A stretch of DNA of 64,000 bases from Catenulispora acidiphila DSM 44928 (GTDB lineage: Bacteria > Actinomycetota > Actinomycetes > Streptomycetales > Catenulisporaceae), in the NCBI RefSeq assembly GCF_000024025.1, contig NC_013131.1, forward strand, positions 7,378,001-7,442,000. The letters run 5' to 3'. Below the pieces are notes generated by a model. The model was not told where the DNA came from. It did not search any database and worked only from the letters and a program-made list of their open reading frames with translations. The position numbers were made by a program, and so were the translations under genes. Below, one piece after another: positions 1 through 10,800 of the stretch; position 1 is the first letter of the stretch; each line of letters begins with the position of its first letter.

Positions 1-129
1 CAGCCACCGGGACGCGCGCCGCTACGGCGGGATGCGCCGCAGTAGGGACGAGCCAAAAAGGCCGACGCCGGCTCCACTGCCACAGCAGCAGAGCCGACGT
101 CAGCCGCACTCGTACCTACACCTACCTAC

Positions 130-636
130 CTATGCCTCGGCCCGCCGAGGCAGCTTCCAGTTCGGCCGCGGGTAGTGGCAGGTGTAGCCGTTCGGATACC
201 GCTGCAGGTAGTCCTGGTGCTCTGGCTCGGCCTCCCAGAAGTCGCCCGCAGGCGTGACCTCGGTAACGACCTTGCCCGGCCACAACCCCGAGGCCTCGAC
301 ATCCGCAATGGTGTCCTCAGCAACGCGCTTCTGCTCATCGTTCAGGTAGAAGATCGCCGACCGGTAGCTCCGCCCCCGGTCCTCGCCCTGCCGATCCCGC
401 GTCGTCGGGTCATGGATCTGAAAGAAGAACTCCAGCAGCGCCCGATAATCGGTCACCTCAGGGTCATACCCGATCTCAATCGACTCCGCATGGTCACCAT
501 GATTGCGGTACGTAGCATTCGGCGTATCCCCACCGGAGTACCCGACCCGCGTAGAAACAACACCAGGCTCACGCCGGAGGAGCTCCTCCATCCCCCAGAA
601 GCAGCCTCCGGCAAGAATCGCCCTCTCGGTGGCCAT
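130..636 (-). CDS. msrA: Peptide-methionine (S)-S-oxide reductase MsrA
   Basis: Reduces methionine-S-sulfoxide in oxidised proteins, using thioredoxin as electron source; a cytoplasmic repair enzyme. The 168-residue product has the MsrA signature GCFWG, with catalytic Cys12, early in the protein, the family blocks RVGYSGG and HGDHAE, and a C-terminal YTCHYPRP segment carrying a second cysteine that could resolve the disulfide. Length is normal for MsrA. I chose the ATG at 636 over the upstream in-frame ATG because GAGGAG lies about 7 nt before it and the [15 protein letters not shown] start matches the family. It is monocistronic, with no msrB beside it. Confidence 0.95.
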   Translation of the reverse strand: MATERAILAGGCFWGMEELLRREPGVVSTRVGYSGGDTPNATYRNHGDHAESIEIGYDPEVTDYRALLEFFFQIHDPTTRDRQGEDRGRSYRSAIFYLNDEQKRVAEDTIADVEASGLWPGKVVTEVTPAGDFWEAEPEHQDYLQRYPNGYTCHYPRPNWKLPRRAEA

Positions 637-680
637 CTCAACTCCTCTTCCTGTGCTGGTCACTACGAGCTTTCGCTAGC

Positions 681-703
681 CCTACCTGTAACAACAGGGT
701 AGG
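681..703. promoter_or_regulatory. Imperfect inverted repeat upstream of msrA
   Basis: CCTACCTGT and ACAGGGTAGG face each other across a few bases, with one bulged G. The repeat sits about 45 bp upstream of the msrA start, where an operator or 5' UTR hairpin could lie. No regulator is identified; this is only a structural observation. Confidence 0.3.
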
Positions 704-880
704 TGCAGATGCTTCCCGCGCATGGCGACGCAGCCCGTGGCGCCTCACACACGTCGGTGGAAGCCGGAACGCACCGACGTCTCGGAAACCGCCGTGATCC
801 CCGCCACGGTCCTCGCCGACGACGGCTGGGGCCTCCCGGCCAGCAGCCCTCCGGCGGCTGACCGCCGAGCTCATAGGAAC

Positions 881-910
881 GGGCTGCGCGCGGGTGTCCG
901 CGCGCAGCCC
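881..910 (-). terminator. Strong GC hairpin after the RHS gene
   Basis: GGGCTGCGCGCG and CGCGCGCAGCCC form a perfect 12-bp stem with a 6-nt loop (GGTGTC). It lies about 40 nt beyond the stop codon of the RHS gene, which is read leftwards. There is no T-tract, as is common for actinobacterial terminators. Confidence 0.7.
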
Positions 911-951
911 GGGACATGCCGGCGCAGGGCCGACTCGGCATCGAGCGTTGG

Positions 952-3900
952 TCAGGGAATCAGATGCCAAGCCAAGTGAACAACCGACTCACCGGCCTCT
1001 CCGACTACCTCCGGGATTCCGAATCTCTGCACGACTATCGCGATACCGCCCGCGGGGCCGCCTCCCACTCCGATCGCGAAGGATCCGAGCGCCTTGTTCG
1101 TCTCTTCGGGCTTGCCGGCGAGGGCGAAGGAGAGGGCTGCCATGCCCGCGGTCGCCGTCGACGCGTACGACGCGGCCGCTCCGATGCCCGCCGGTCCCAG
1201 GTCGCCCTCACCGGTTTCCACTCCGGCCATTGCCCCGGCATAGGCCACGACAGAGGTGAACCCGAACTTGGCGCTGACGCCCTCGAACCACTCGCCGTGT
1301 CCTTCCCACCCATCCCGGGAGAGGAACTCTTTTTTGAACCAGGCCCCGCTCCCTTCGAAGTCCCAATTCTGGTTCTCGCACGTGATGTGGCCGGCGCCGC
1401 TCGGACAGTCCGGGTTCAACACGTCCCGGGAAGCCGTCGAGACCGCCCCCGCACTCGCCCCAGCGACATCGCTGAGGCACGTGCCCCACGAGAACGGGTT
1501 CAGCCCGCAGTGGTGCTTGGCCTTCGCGGCGGCGGCGGCAGCCGCGGCGGCCGCTTGTTCGCGGGCGAGGTCGGCGGCCGCTTCGGCGCTGAGCATCGCG
1601 GCGCGGGCGGCGGACTCGGCTGCGGCATAGGAGGGGTTGACGTAGTCGAGGTAGCAGGACTGGTTGGAGCAGGAGCCCGGGTCTGACGCGCCGTCGCTCC
1701 CGCCGTTGGTGCTGCCTCCGTGGTCGGTGGTGGTCGTTCCGGGAGTGTGGGTGTCGGTCGAGGACTTCTGCATGCGGGGCATGCCGGCGATGCACTGTTG
1801 CACCGTCGCGGCGTCGCCGTTGCAGCCGGTGCCGGGGTCCTCGACCCGCTTGCCGGTGGGGTCCGAGTCGGTGACCGGGTTGTCGGCGGCGTAGCTGTAG
1901 CCGCCCATCTGGCTGGGATCGTTGGCCTCCAGGATGGGGTCGGTGGACAGGAAGCGGCCGGTGACCGGGTCGTACTGCCGGGCGCCGAGCGTCTCGATGC
2001 CGGTGGTCGGGTCCGGCGCGCCGCCGACGTAGCCGCGGTCGCCGCCGGGCCACGCGGCCGGAGCCGGACCGCGCCCGCCGCCGTACGGCGTGAACTCGCG
2101 GCGGGTGACGGCCTGGGTGACCGAGTCTAGGGCCAGAACATCAGTACCCTGCCGATCCGGCATCAGGTACTGGACGTCCTGGGTCGCGCCGCCCGCGGTC
2201 GCCGTACGAGCCGCCACCGTCTGCCCGCCGATGCTGTAGTAGCGCACCGCCTGGCTCACCGCGGTGGACGTGCCGGTGATCTGCTCGTCCCCCAGGAACA
2301 GCGTGCCGGTGCCCGGGTCGTGGCGGATCAGCAGGTTGCCGTCCGCGTCGTAGACATAGCCGCTGGTCCCGCCGGCGGTGGTGTCGGACTGGAGCTTGCC
2401 GGAGTCGGACCAGGCCAGCGTGTGGTCGCCGTGGACCGGGTCGGTGATGGAGACGGTGTCGCCGGCCTGGTCGTAGCCGAACTGCGCGCTCACCGAACCG
2501 GTCGGTCCGGTGGTCGTGGTGCTGCTCAGCGCGTTGGGCCGGGTCGCGCCGGCGCCGGCGGCCGGGTAGGCGTAGCCGGTGCTGACGTCCTCGGCGGTGA
2601 CACCGGCGGTGTTGTGGTCGACCTCTGAGACACGGTCGCCCAGCGCGTCGTAGCCGAACGTCTGCCAGTACGGGTTCGGCCCGCCGACCGTGGCGGAGCT
2701 GCCCGCCTTCGGAGTGGCGGCGCACCTGTCGGTCGCGGTCCACGCCGCGGTGAGGCGCTGCAGCCCGTCGTAGCCGAAGCACTGGGTGTCGGTCACCTGG
2801 ACCCCGGTCTCGTTCTGCAGGTCCGACACCGACGTGACATTGCCCGTCGCCTGGTTGTAGCCGTACGTGGTGTCGTCGACGGTACGGCTGGAGCTGTTGA
2901 TCGTCGCCACCGTGGCGGCGGTCGCCAGCCGGCCGGTCATCGGGTCGTAGGTGAGGTCGAGGTAGGCGCTGTTGGAACTCGCGCCGAAGGTGAAGATGGA
3001 CGGCTTGCCGAACTGGTCGGTCGTCAGGTCCGCCACGTAGGTGGTGTTGGTGCCGGTCAGGCTGTAGGGCTGGCCGAGCGCGTCGTACTGCGTGCTGATG
3101 GTTTCCGCCGGCAGCCCGCCGTCCGCGCTGTCCGTCGTGGTGGCGTTGCGGCCCGCGGCCGTATAAGTGAACTGCTGCACGTAGGTGCCCGCGAGCTTCC
3201 CTTCAGCCGCCGGAATGACCACGGCCGTCCCCTTGGACTGCCCCAAGGTGGTGTATCCGAGCACGGTGGAGATGTACGCGGAGCCGTTGTCATACGTGGT
3301 CGAAGACGTCGGGTAGCCCTTGGCGAGGGTGTCGTACGTCCAGGACGCGGTCTTGTTGCCGGCCGCAGGCGTGGCGCCTCCGGTCGTGTCGTACGTGGCG
3401 GTCTTGCGCCCGAGCGCGTCGTACGCCGTGGTGACCTGCTTGCCTCGGGCGTCGGTCGCGGTGATCTGCTGCCCGGCGGCGTCGTAGGTGAACGTGGAGC
3501 CGGCGGTGTCCGGGTCGCTCTGGCTGACCTGCTCGCCGAGCAGGTTGTAGCCGTAGGTCCAGGTGTCCCCGGAGGTGTCGGCGACCGACGCCGTCTTGCC
3601 GTCCCGGGTGTAGCCGTAGCTGGTCGTGGTGGCGACCGGGTCGGTCGAGCTGGAACCGTTGTACTGGACCACCTTCACGGTGTGGCCGAGCGCGTCGGTG
3701 TAGGTGGAGGCGGCGGTGTCCCCGCCGGCGCCGCCCGGCGGGGTGCTGGTGGTCTCGTCGACTCCGTTGTACGTGGTGTCGTTCTCCCACTTCTCGCTCG
3801 CCGCGTAGTAGGTGATGTCCTTGAGCTGGCGGTCCGCACCGTCGTACGCGAACCCGTTCTGGGTCAGGATCGTGCCCTGGGCCGCTTTCACGAGCGCCGG

Positions 3901-6900
3901 GCCGACGGCGCCGGTGGCGTAGTACCCGTCGGTCGTCAGCAGTTTGCGGCCGTGCGAGTCGTAGGTGGTGTCGGCGACGACGCGGTTCCCGTCCGGCGTC
4001 GGGGACTGGGTCTCGCGCTGGCGCATCAGCGAGTCGTAGAGCGTCTCAGAAGCCTGGTATCCGGTGCCCGCGTCGTTGAGCAGGGACGTCGTGACCACCG
4101 AAGGGGTCGTGCCGTTCGAGACCTGATACGTGAACTTGGCGTTCGGCAGGGTCGTGGTCGGCGTCGCGTTGGTCTGCGCCGCCCAGGACGCCGTGAGCCT
4201 GCCCAGCGGATCATAGGTTTGATACCCCTTGTGCCCGGCCGCGTCGGTGGCGGTCAGTTGCAGGCCGCGCGCCGGGTCGTAGGTCTTGGTCGTGGTGAAC
4301 GCCGAGGTCTGCCCGGCCGGGGTCGGCGCGGTCGTGGTGACCGAGGTCGGCGCCGCGCCGGTGGCCGGCGTGTAGGAGGTGGTGGTGACGCGGCCGAGCC
4401 CGTCGGTGGAGGAGGTGGGACGGCCGTACTCGTCGACGGTCGTCGTGGCCTGGGTCGCGTAGTGCGGCACGCCGGAGGCGGCGACCGTGTCAGCCTTCTG
4501 ACTGGTCGTGATGTCGCCGGACCCGTTCGCCGTGCCGACCGTGGCGGACAGGTCGTACAGGTTCTGCGTGTCGGTGACCAGGTTCGCCGGATACGACGGC
4601 GTGGCCGTGCACGCCACGTTCAGCGTGGACACCCGCGAGGGCAGGTCCAGCAGCCACCGGCTGGTGTCCTGCGCGTAGGCGGTCCGGGTGCAGCTGTCGT
4701 CGGCGCCGGTGGAGGTGTCCCCGAGGCTGCTGACGGCGGTGACCCGGCCGTAGCCGTCGTAGGTGTAGTCGGACTCGGTGGCGCGCGTGCCCCCGGTCGA
4801 GGTCGGGGCGTAGCCGCGGGTGGCGGCCATGGCCACCTGGTAGGCGACCACCGCGTCCAGACCCGTGCCGGGCCGGGACTGCGAGGCGGTCCGCTGCGCC
4901 CACATGTCGGTGATGTCGTCGGAGATCGCGGGCCCGTTGACGCCGTTGCGGACGATCTTCTCCCGCTGTTGCCCGACAAGCCAATCAGAGTCCGTGACGA
5001 CCTCGCCGCGCGAGTCCTTCACACTCGCCGAGGTCTTGCCTCCGGAGGAGTTCGGGTCCTGATCCATGCCCTGCATATAGCCGGCCACCGTCTCGGAGAT
5101 CGGGCTGGAGTCGGAGGCCTGCCCGGTGTCGGCGGTCACCGTGGCCGTCCCGCGCCACATGTCCCAGGTCCGGTACTTCGCCTGGGTCAGCGGGTTGTCG
5201 TCGAAGTGCCAGGCTCCGTTGCCGTAGGCGTACTGCACGTAGAGCGGCTGCGCGCCGCCGGCCGGGTCCGTGGTGGACACGTCGTGCACGACGTATTTGT
5301 TGAACCAGTCCAGGATCGGCGTGGACGCCAATGGCGGTGTCCAGTACTGCGGATAGCAAAGCGTCGTGTTGGCATCGACGGCCGGAGTGCCGCCGGTACA
5401 GGAAGCACCCTGATAGTCGACGCTGACCACCGCGCCGGATTCGCTGGTGACCCCGGTCATCCGGTACCGGGTGATCGGCTCGTATCCGTCGGTGACATGG
5501 ACCCGGTTCGCCAGCCGCAGCCCGGTGAAGACGGTGGGCGGCAGCGGCGGCGCGGTCGGCGTGGCTCCGCCGGGAAGCCCGCCGAGCGTGTCCTGCCCGG
5601 TGTGGGTGATCGAGGACAGCCACAGCGCGCGCGGCGTGCTGTCGCCGGTCGCCGGGAACGCGTACTCGGGCTGCCACAGGTCGACGTTCTGGTACCCGGT
5701 CCCGACCAGGATCTTCGTCTGCACCGAGGTCAGTTCGTTCTCGGTCCAGAACGTCGGGCTGATGGTCGAGCACGCCGTGTCGGACGCACACTGCTGGTCG
5801 AACGGGACGTCCGGCCAGTTCCCGGCGGTCGTCGAGCTCAGCGTGGAGGTGGCGCAGCCGGTCGCGGCGGTGTCGCAGCGCCCGTTCTCGCCGAACAGCA
5901 CTTCGGCGGCCGGCTGCGGGGAGGCGGAGTACACCTGGCCGTCGCGGAAGCCGTAGAGCGCCTTCGTCAGCGTCCCGGCGCGGGTGTACAGCGACCCGGC
6001 CGTCGCCTTGGATCCGTTGTCCGGCGAGTAGTGGTTCGTCTCCTGGTTGTAGAAGTACGCGATCGCGTCCTTGTGCGTGTCGACGACGTAGTCCAGGCTC
6101 CAGCGGTAGGCCAGCGTGCACCAGGAGCTGGAGAACGTGGCGTTGTAGCACGCGGCGTCCGGGTCCGAATCCGGCGGCGTCGAGGGGAAGTAGACCGGCT
6201 CGGTGAACGTCGAGGCGGTGGTCGCGTCGCTTCCGGCCCAGCCCTTGAGCCGGTTCTGCCCGAAGTAGTACTGGGTGCCGCTCGGCTCGGTGACCACCCA
6301 GTACTGGCCCGCGTGGTCGCCGTTGACGGCGCCGGTCAGCAGCTGGACGCGGTCGCCCGCGTCGTCCTGGCCGTGCCAGCCCTTCACCGGGTCGTCCACC
6401 AGCTGCGTGGACCGGCCGCCCAGCGACATCGTGTAGGTGTCGTTCGCCGACCAGCACGTGTCGCCGGTCTTGGTCGCGCCGGCGGGGTTGTCCGCGCAGC
6501 TGGCGAAGGAGCGCTCGATGAAGCCCGGCGAGTAGTCCCAGCCGTCGCCGGCCCAGGACGCCTGGCTGTTGGTGGCGGAGGTGCGGCCGTCAACGCTCTG
6601 CGAATCGTAGGACAGCGACACGGCGGGGCTCAGCCCGCCGGGCACGTTCGGCACCGCCATCGGGTAGGAGTAGTCGAACGCGCCGCTGGAGCCGCCGGCC
6701 GTCCAGCTGCCGGTCGTCTGGAGCGAGGTCGCGGTGTAGGTACCGCCCGAGTCCGAGGACGTCGACGTGAGCGCCAGCACCTGCGCGCCCGCCGCCAACG
6801 GCACCGAGGCCGTCACCCGGTGGGCCGCGGTGTCGTCGACCGACGCCAGCGGGGTCGTGGTGCGACAGGCGGGAAGCTGCGGCGTGGTCAGCGCGCAGTC

Positions 6901-7536
6901 CGGCATGGCGACCAGTTTCAAGCGGTTCGACCAGCCGCCGCCGTAGGCGTCGGCGAAGCCGGTGTAGTCGACCGCGACGCGTGCCGGCACAGTCGCCGTC
7001 GTCGCGGCTGCCGTCGTTTTCGCCGCGGCCGCGCCGTCGGATCGGGCCACCGACAACAGCAATCCGGGCACGCCGGCCGCCGTCGCCGCGTCCCGGGAGT
7101 ACAGCCGCACCTGCGCGTCGGGAGCCGCGCCGCCCGGTGCCGCCGACCCCACCCACACCGGAAGCGCGCCGGCCTGTGCCATCGGCGCCTCGGCGACGGC
7201 GAAGTGCGTATTCGCGTTCTGATTCCCGAACGCCGGCGCGGCGAGGCGGGCCTCGGCGCTCCCGGCGGCCGGCCACGCCGTCGCCGGCGCGGGAGCCTTC
7301 GCCATCGCCTTCGGCGCGACCGCGTGCGGGGTCACCAGCTGCACCGACGCCGGCTTGTCCCGGGTCGGCGCCGCGACGTTGACGCCGCCGTGCCCGCCGG
7401 AAGCAGCGGCCTGTGCCACCGCTCCCCCACCGCCCAGCGCCAGCTGTGCGACCAGCACGGCGGCGGTCAGCCCGGCCGCCCGGATCCGGTGCCGGACCCG
7501 CTTTTGAGCCCGCCCGGCGCGTTTCGTCCCGGCCAT
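952..7536 (-). CDS. Large secreted RHS/YD-repeat protein with variable C-terminus
   Basis: A 2194-residue protein. Residues 1-45 form an Arg-rich then hydrophobic signal peptide ending AQA. The next ~450 residues hold an N-terminal region with Ser/Thr/Gly-rich beta sequence and a GLSPAVSLSYDSQSVDGR block like SpvB/RHS openers. Dozens of YD repeats follow (YDGYGRVT, YDPLGRLT, YDALGRKT). Near residue 1850 is the RHS core (YDPVTGRFLSTDPI, then YSYAADNPVTDSDPTG). The last ~300 residues are unrelated: an Ala-rich helix, two Cys-containing segments and a Gly/Ala-rich end. In known RHS proteins the repeats form a shell around a C-terminal effector. I cannot assign a toxin fold here and see no immunity gene downstream. 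The ATG has AGGAC 6 nt upstream. It diverges from the gene at 7845. Confidence 0.9.
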   Translation of the reverse strand: MAGTKRAGRAQKRVRHRIRAAGLTAAVLVAQLALGGGGAVAQAAASGGHGGVNVAAPTRDKPASVQLVTPHAVAPKAMAKAPAPATAWPAAGSAEARLAAPAFGNQNANTHFAVAEAPMAQAGALPVWVGSAAPGGAAPDAQVRLYSRDAATAAGVPGLLLSVARSDGAAAAKTTAAATTATVPARVAVDYTGFADAYGGGWSNRLKLVAMPDCALTTPQLPACRTTTPLASVDDTAAHRVTASVPLAAGAQVLALTSTSSDSGGTYTATSLQTTGSWTAGGSSGAFDYSYPMAVPNVPGGLSPAVSLSYDSQSVDGRTSATNSQASWAGDGWDYSPGFIERSFASCADNPAGATKTGDTCWSANDTYTMSLGGRSTQLVDDPVKGWHGQDDAGDRVQLLTGAVNGDHAGQYWVVTEPSGTQYYFGQNRLKGWAGSDATTASTFTEPVYFPSTPPDSDPDAACYNATFSSSWCTLAYRWSLDYVVDTHKDAIAYFYNQETNHYSPDNGSKATAGSLYTRAGTLTKALYGFRDGQVYSASPQPAAEVLFGENGRCDTAATGCATSTLSSTTAGNWPDVPFDQQCASDTACSTISPTFWTENELTSVQTKILVGTGYQNVDLWQPEYAFPATGDSTPRALWLSSITHTGQDTLGGLPGGATPTAPPLPPTVFTGLRLANRVHVTDGYEPITRYRMTGVTSESGAVVSVDYQGASCTGGTPAVDANTTLCYPQYWTPPLASTPILDWFNKYVVHDVSTTDPAGGAQPLYVQYAYGNGAWHFDDNPLTQAKYRTWDMWRGTATVTADTGQASDSSPISETVAGYMQGMDQDPNSSGGKTSASVKDSRGEVVTDSDWLVGQQREKIVRNGVNGPAISDDITDMWAQRTASQSRPGTGLDAVVAYQVAMAATRGYAPTSTGGTRATESDYTYDGYGRVTAVSSLGDTSTGADDSCTRTAYAQDTSRWLLDLPSRVSTLNVACTATPSYPANLVTDTQNLYDLSATVGTANGSGDITTSQKADTVAASGVPHYATQATTTVDEYGRPTSSTDGLGRVTTTSYTPATGAAPTSVTTTAPTPAGQTSAFTTTKTYDPARGLQLTATDAAGHKGYQTYDPLGRLTASWAAQTNATPTTTLPNAKFTYQVSNGTTPSVVTTSLLNDAGTGYQASETLYDSLMRQRETQSPTPDGNRVVADTTYDSHGRKLLTTDGYYATGAVGPALVKAAQGTILTQNGFAYDGADRQLKDITYYAASEKWENDTTYNGVDETTSTPPGGAGGDTAASTYTDALGHTVKVVQYNGSSSTDPVATTTSYGYTRDGKTASVADTSGDTWTYGYNLLGEQVSQSDPDTAGSTFTYDAAGQQITATDARGKQVTTAYDALGRKTATYDTTGGATPAAGNKTASWTYDTLAKGYPTSSTTYDNGSAYISTVLGYTTLGQSKGTAVVIPAAEGKLAGTYVQQFTYTAAGRNATTTDSADGGLPAETISTQYDALGQPYSLTGTNTTYVADLTTDQFGKPSIFTFGASSNSAYLDLTYDPMTGRLATAATVATINSSSRTVDDTTYGYNQATGNVTSVSDLQNETGVQVTDTQCFGYDGLQRLTAAWTATDRCAATPKAGSSATVGGPNPYWQTFGYDALGDRVSEVDHNTAGVTAEDVSTGYAYPAAGAGATRPNALSSTTTTGPTGSVSAQFGYDQAGDTVSITDPVHGDHTLAWSDSGKLQSDTTAGGTSGYVYDADGNLLIRHDPGTGTLFLGDEQITGTSTAVSQAVRYYSIGGQTVAARTATAGGATQDVQYLMPDRQGTDVLALDSVTQAVTRREFTPYGGGRGPAPAAWPGGDRGYVGGAPDPTTGIETLGARQYDPVTGRFLSTDPILEANDPSQMGGYSYAADNPVTDSDPTGKRVEDPGTGCNGDAATVQQCIAGMPRMQKSSTDTHTPGTTTTDHGGSTNGGSDGASDPGSCSNQSCYLDYVNPSYAAAESAARAAMLSAEAAADLAREQAAAAAAAAAAKAKHHCGLNPFSWGTCLSDVAGASAGAVSTASRDVLNPDCPSGAGHITCENQNWDFEGSGAWFKKEFLSRDGWEGHGEWFEGVSAKFGFTSVVAYAGAMAGVETGEGDLGPAGIGAAASYASTATAGMAALSFALAGKPEETNKALGSFAIGVGGGPAGGIAIVVQRFGIPEVVGEAGESVVHLAWHLIP

Positions 7537-7844
7537 GTCGTCCTTTCGATTGCCTCAGAGCCCGGATACAGAGCGAGTCGGAAAGTAGCAACGGCCGGCG
7601 CGCGCCGGTACCCACCAAATCTCGGTGACCGAAGGACGACACGACCCTTGTCGCCCCGCTCGCGCCGCCGTTACGGTCGCCTCGTCAGCCACCGGAAAGC
7701 CAAGGTCCGGCGGCCTTCGAACCCTGCGTTCCCTCACGATCGGCGATTCGGTGCCATCCGGCCGCACCCCTGGCGGCCGGACGCTGTCCGGTGCCCGGCG
7801 AGCGAACCAGAGCCCTGATTCCCATCTGCCCCTGGAGGGACCCG
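7537..7844. other. Divergent intergenic region, RHS / SGNH-like protein
   Basis: About 308 bp separate the two divergent starts and must hold both promoters. I see no strong palindrome or obvious -10/-35 pair. Open frames here are weak and in different registers from either gene. Confidence 0.5.
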
Positions 7845-10800
7845 ATGCCGACCGGTGCGAACCGAAGGCGCTCCATCCGCCCGCTCCTGTTGGCCGCCGT
7901 CCTGGCGCTGGCCTGGGGTTCCGCGGCCGGCCCGCTGGCCCGGCCGGCGCACGCCGTGACCGCGCCGGACTCCAGCACCGACCCGGCCGCGGCCATCGAC
8001 CCGGTCAGCGATCAGGACCTGGTCGCCGACCAGGCGATGGCCGCCGCCTCCTCCCAGGCCGCCGCCTCCGGCACGCCGCAGGCGGTGACCGCCCTGTTCA
8101 GCCCGACCGAGCAGGTGTTCGCCAACCCCGGCGGCGACTACACGATGACCGCCTCGCAGCTGCCGACGCAGGTCCTGAAGGCCGGGAGCTGGGTGCCGAC
8201 CGATGCCACGCTGGCGCCGGACGGCAGCGGCGGGCTCGCGCCGAAGGCGTCCTACGACGCGCTGAGGCTGTCCGGCGGCGGCACGACCGCGCTGGCGGCG
8301 CTGACCGCCCAAGGCATGACCCTGACGATGGGCTGGCCCAGCGCCCTGCCGACGCCGGCGGTCTCCGGCGCCACCGCGACGTATCCGGACGTGCTGCCCG
8401 GCGTCGACCTGCAGGTCAGCGCCGACGAGCTCGGCGACGTCAGCGACGTGCTGGTGGTCAAGGACGCCGCGGCCGCCGCCGACCCCGGGCTGGCCTCGAT
8501 CGCGTTCCCGGTGACCGCGCCGGGCGGCACCGTCTCGGCCGACGCCGACGGCAACCTCACCGTGGCCCAGGCCGACGGCCAGGCGCGCTACTCCGCCGCG
8601 GCGCCACGGATGTGGGACTCCGCCACCGGAACCGATCCGATCGTCTCCAGTCCCGACGGTCCCGGTACCGCCGCGGCCACCGCCGCCGTGGGAGTCGCCG
8701 TCGGCGCGAACGGCACCCTCACCGTGACGCCGTCGCAATCGATGCTCACCTCGGCCGCCACCGCCTACCCGCTCTACGTCAGCGGGCCGCAATGGCACGC
8801 GCACTGGGCCAACGGTCCCGAGCAGGCCTTCGACGAGGTGCAGCAGGGTTGCCCGGGCACCTCGAACTTCGACTCGACCACCTACGACGGCGACGGTTTG
8901 GGTACCGGCGACAACACCTACTGGGACTGCACGGGCGTCGAGCGCGCCTACTACCGATTCGGTCTCCCCCTCTCGCAGCTCGCCGGGGCGCAGATCATCT
9001 CGGCGACCCTGAAGACGACGGTGAGCTTCGCAGCCTCCAAGGGCAGCAACAGCGACACCCTGAACGTCTACTCCAGCTGCGGGATCGACGGCAGCACGAC
9101 ATGGAAGCACCAGCCCTGCCGGGACACCACGGCCAACCCCAACAGCCCGAACCCGCTGGCCACCGCCTCCTTCACCACGACGAACCAGCACCCGGGGCTC
9201 GGGGTCGGCTTCAACGTCGCCTCCGGTCTGAACGCCGCGCTCGCGCACCACTGGGGCACCTGGACGCTCGGAGTCACCAACGCCGACGAGAGCGACGGCT
9301 CGGACTTCGTGCGCCTGGCCAAGAACCCGAACATCTCCATCGAGTACGACCACGCGCCGCGCCAGCCCTGGGGTCTGACCGCGATCGACGGATCGGCCAA
9401 CACCGCGTGCGTCACGACCGCGCCGTACCCGTGGATGGGCAAGACCGCCTCGGTCACCCCGCCGAAGCTCTCGGCCTACGTCGGCGACGTCGACGGCGAC
9501 CAGGTGCAGGCCGGCTTCCACTACTGGATCGAGGGCACCAGCACCGGCGGCACGGTGTACTCCACGGTCGCCAGCGGCCAGCTGGCCCAGGCGCCCGAAC
9601 CGCAGTCGTTCGTCTCGGCGCTGGCGACCGGCCAGACCGTCGACTGGCAGGTGCGCGCCTATGACGGCCACGCCTACGGCCCGTGGTCTCCGGTCTGCCA
9701 CTACAAGATCGACAAGACCGCGCCGGACGAGCCCGGCGTCACCTCGGCCTACTACCCGCAGCTCGTCTCCGGCCAGACGCCGGTCGCCGCCGGCACGCCC
9801 GGGACCTTCACCATCCAGGCCGGCGTCGGCGCGGCCACCTCGATGACGTTCGTCTACCGCCTGGACGCCGCACCGCCGGCGGTGAACGCGCCGAGCAACG
9901 AGAAGATCGCGGCCACCAAGGTCGCGGCCGGATCAGGGTTCGTCTACAGCGCCGCCATCACCATGGCCGCGCCGAGTCCCGGGCCGCACAACCTGTACGT
10001 GTACTCGGTGGACCAGGCAGGCAACGCCTCGGGCGAATACATCTATCAGTTCCTTGCGAACCCTGACGTCCACGTCACCTGCGCCGACCTCAGCTCGTGC
10101 TTCAACAACACCCTCACGAGCACGAACGCCAACCCGGCCGCGGGCAACGCCGACGGCGGCTCGGCCTCGATATCGGCCACCGATCTGGCGGCGGCCGGCT
10201 GGCCCACGGCCGGCGGCACGGTGACCGTGGACGGCGCGCCGATCAAAGTGCCCGCCTATGGCAACGGCGCCAAGGACAACGCGCTGGCCAAGGGCCAGAC
10301 GATCGACCTGCCGGCCGGGACCCGGGGCAGCGCCCTGGTGATCCTGGCCACCGGCACCGAAGCCAACGCCGTGACCCCGGACGTCGACACCGCATCGGTC
10401 CCGGCGAACGTGGCCGCGCCGATCCTGCCGGGCGGCGCCCCGATGGTCGCCCGGTACGACGCGACGCACCACGTGGCCGTCTACCCCTCGGGCACCGTCG
10501 CCTACGGGACCGGCCCGACCTCGGACTACAGCGTCAGCGTCCCGGACTGGGCCGCCGGCCCGGCCGCCGCGGCCGTGGTGACGCTGCCGCACACCAACAC
10601 GCCCTCAGGCCAGCTCGCCCGGCCGGTCAAGCTCTACGCGTTCGCGATCCCGCTGAGCCCGGACCGGACCCTCTCCTCGGTCAGCCTGCCCGACATCTCC
10701 GGCGCGGTGAACGAGAACGGGCAGCTCACCGACACCCCGGCGATCCACATCCTCGGCATCGGGGTTCGGCCGGTCCGCGGCGCGGGCCTGCCGACCGGCG

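Noticed and set aside
638-951. Possible immunity gene downstream of the RHS gene
   Set aside because: Only Arg/Pro-rich overlapping frames without ribosome-binding sites; a strong terminator hairpin occupies 881-910.
3682-7818. 1378-codon plus-strand frame opposite the RHS gene
   Set aside because: Shadow of GC-rich coding; Arg/Gly/Val-rich with no domain, while the minus strand shows clear YD repeats and a signal peptide.
7734-9701. 655-codon minus-strand frame
   Set aside because: Antisense shadow of the secreted protein at 7845; composition biased, no family.
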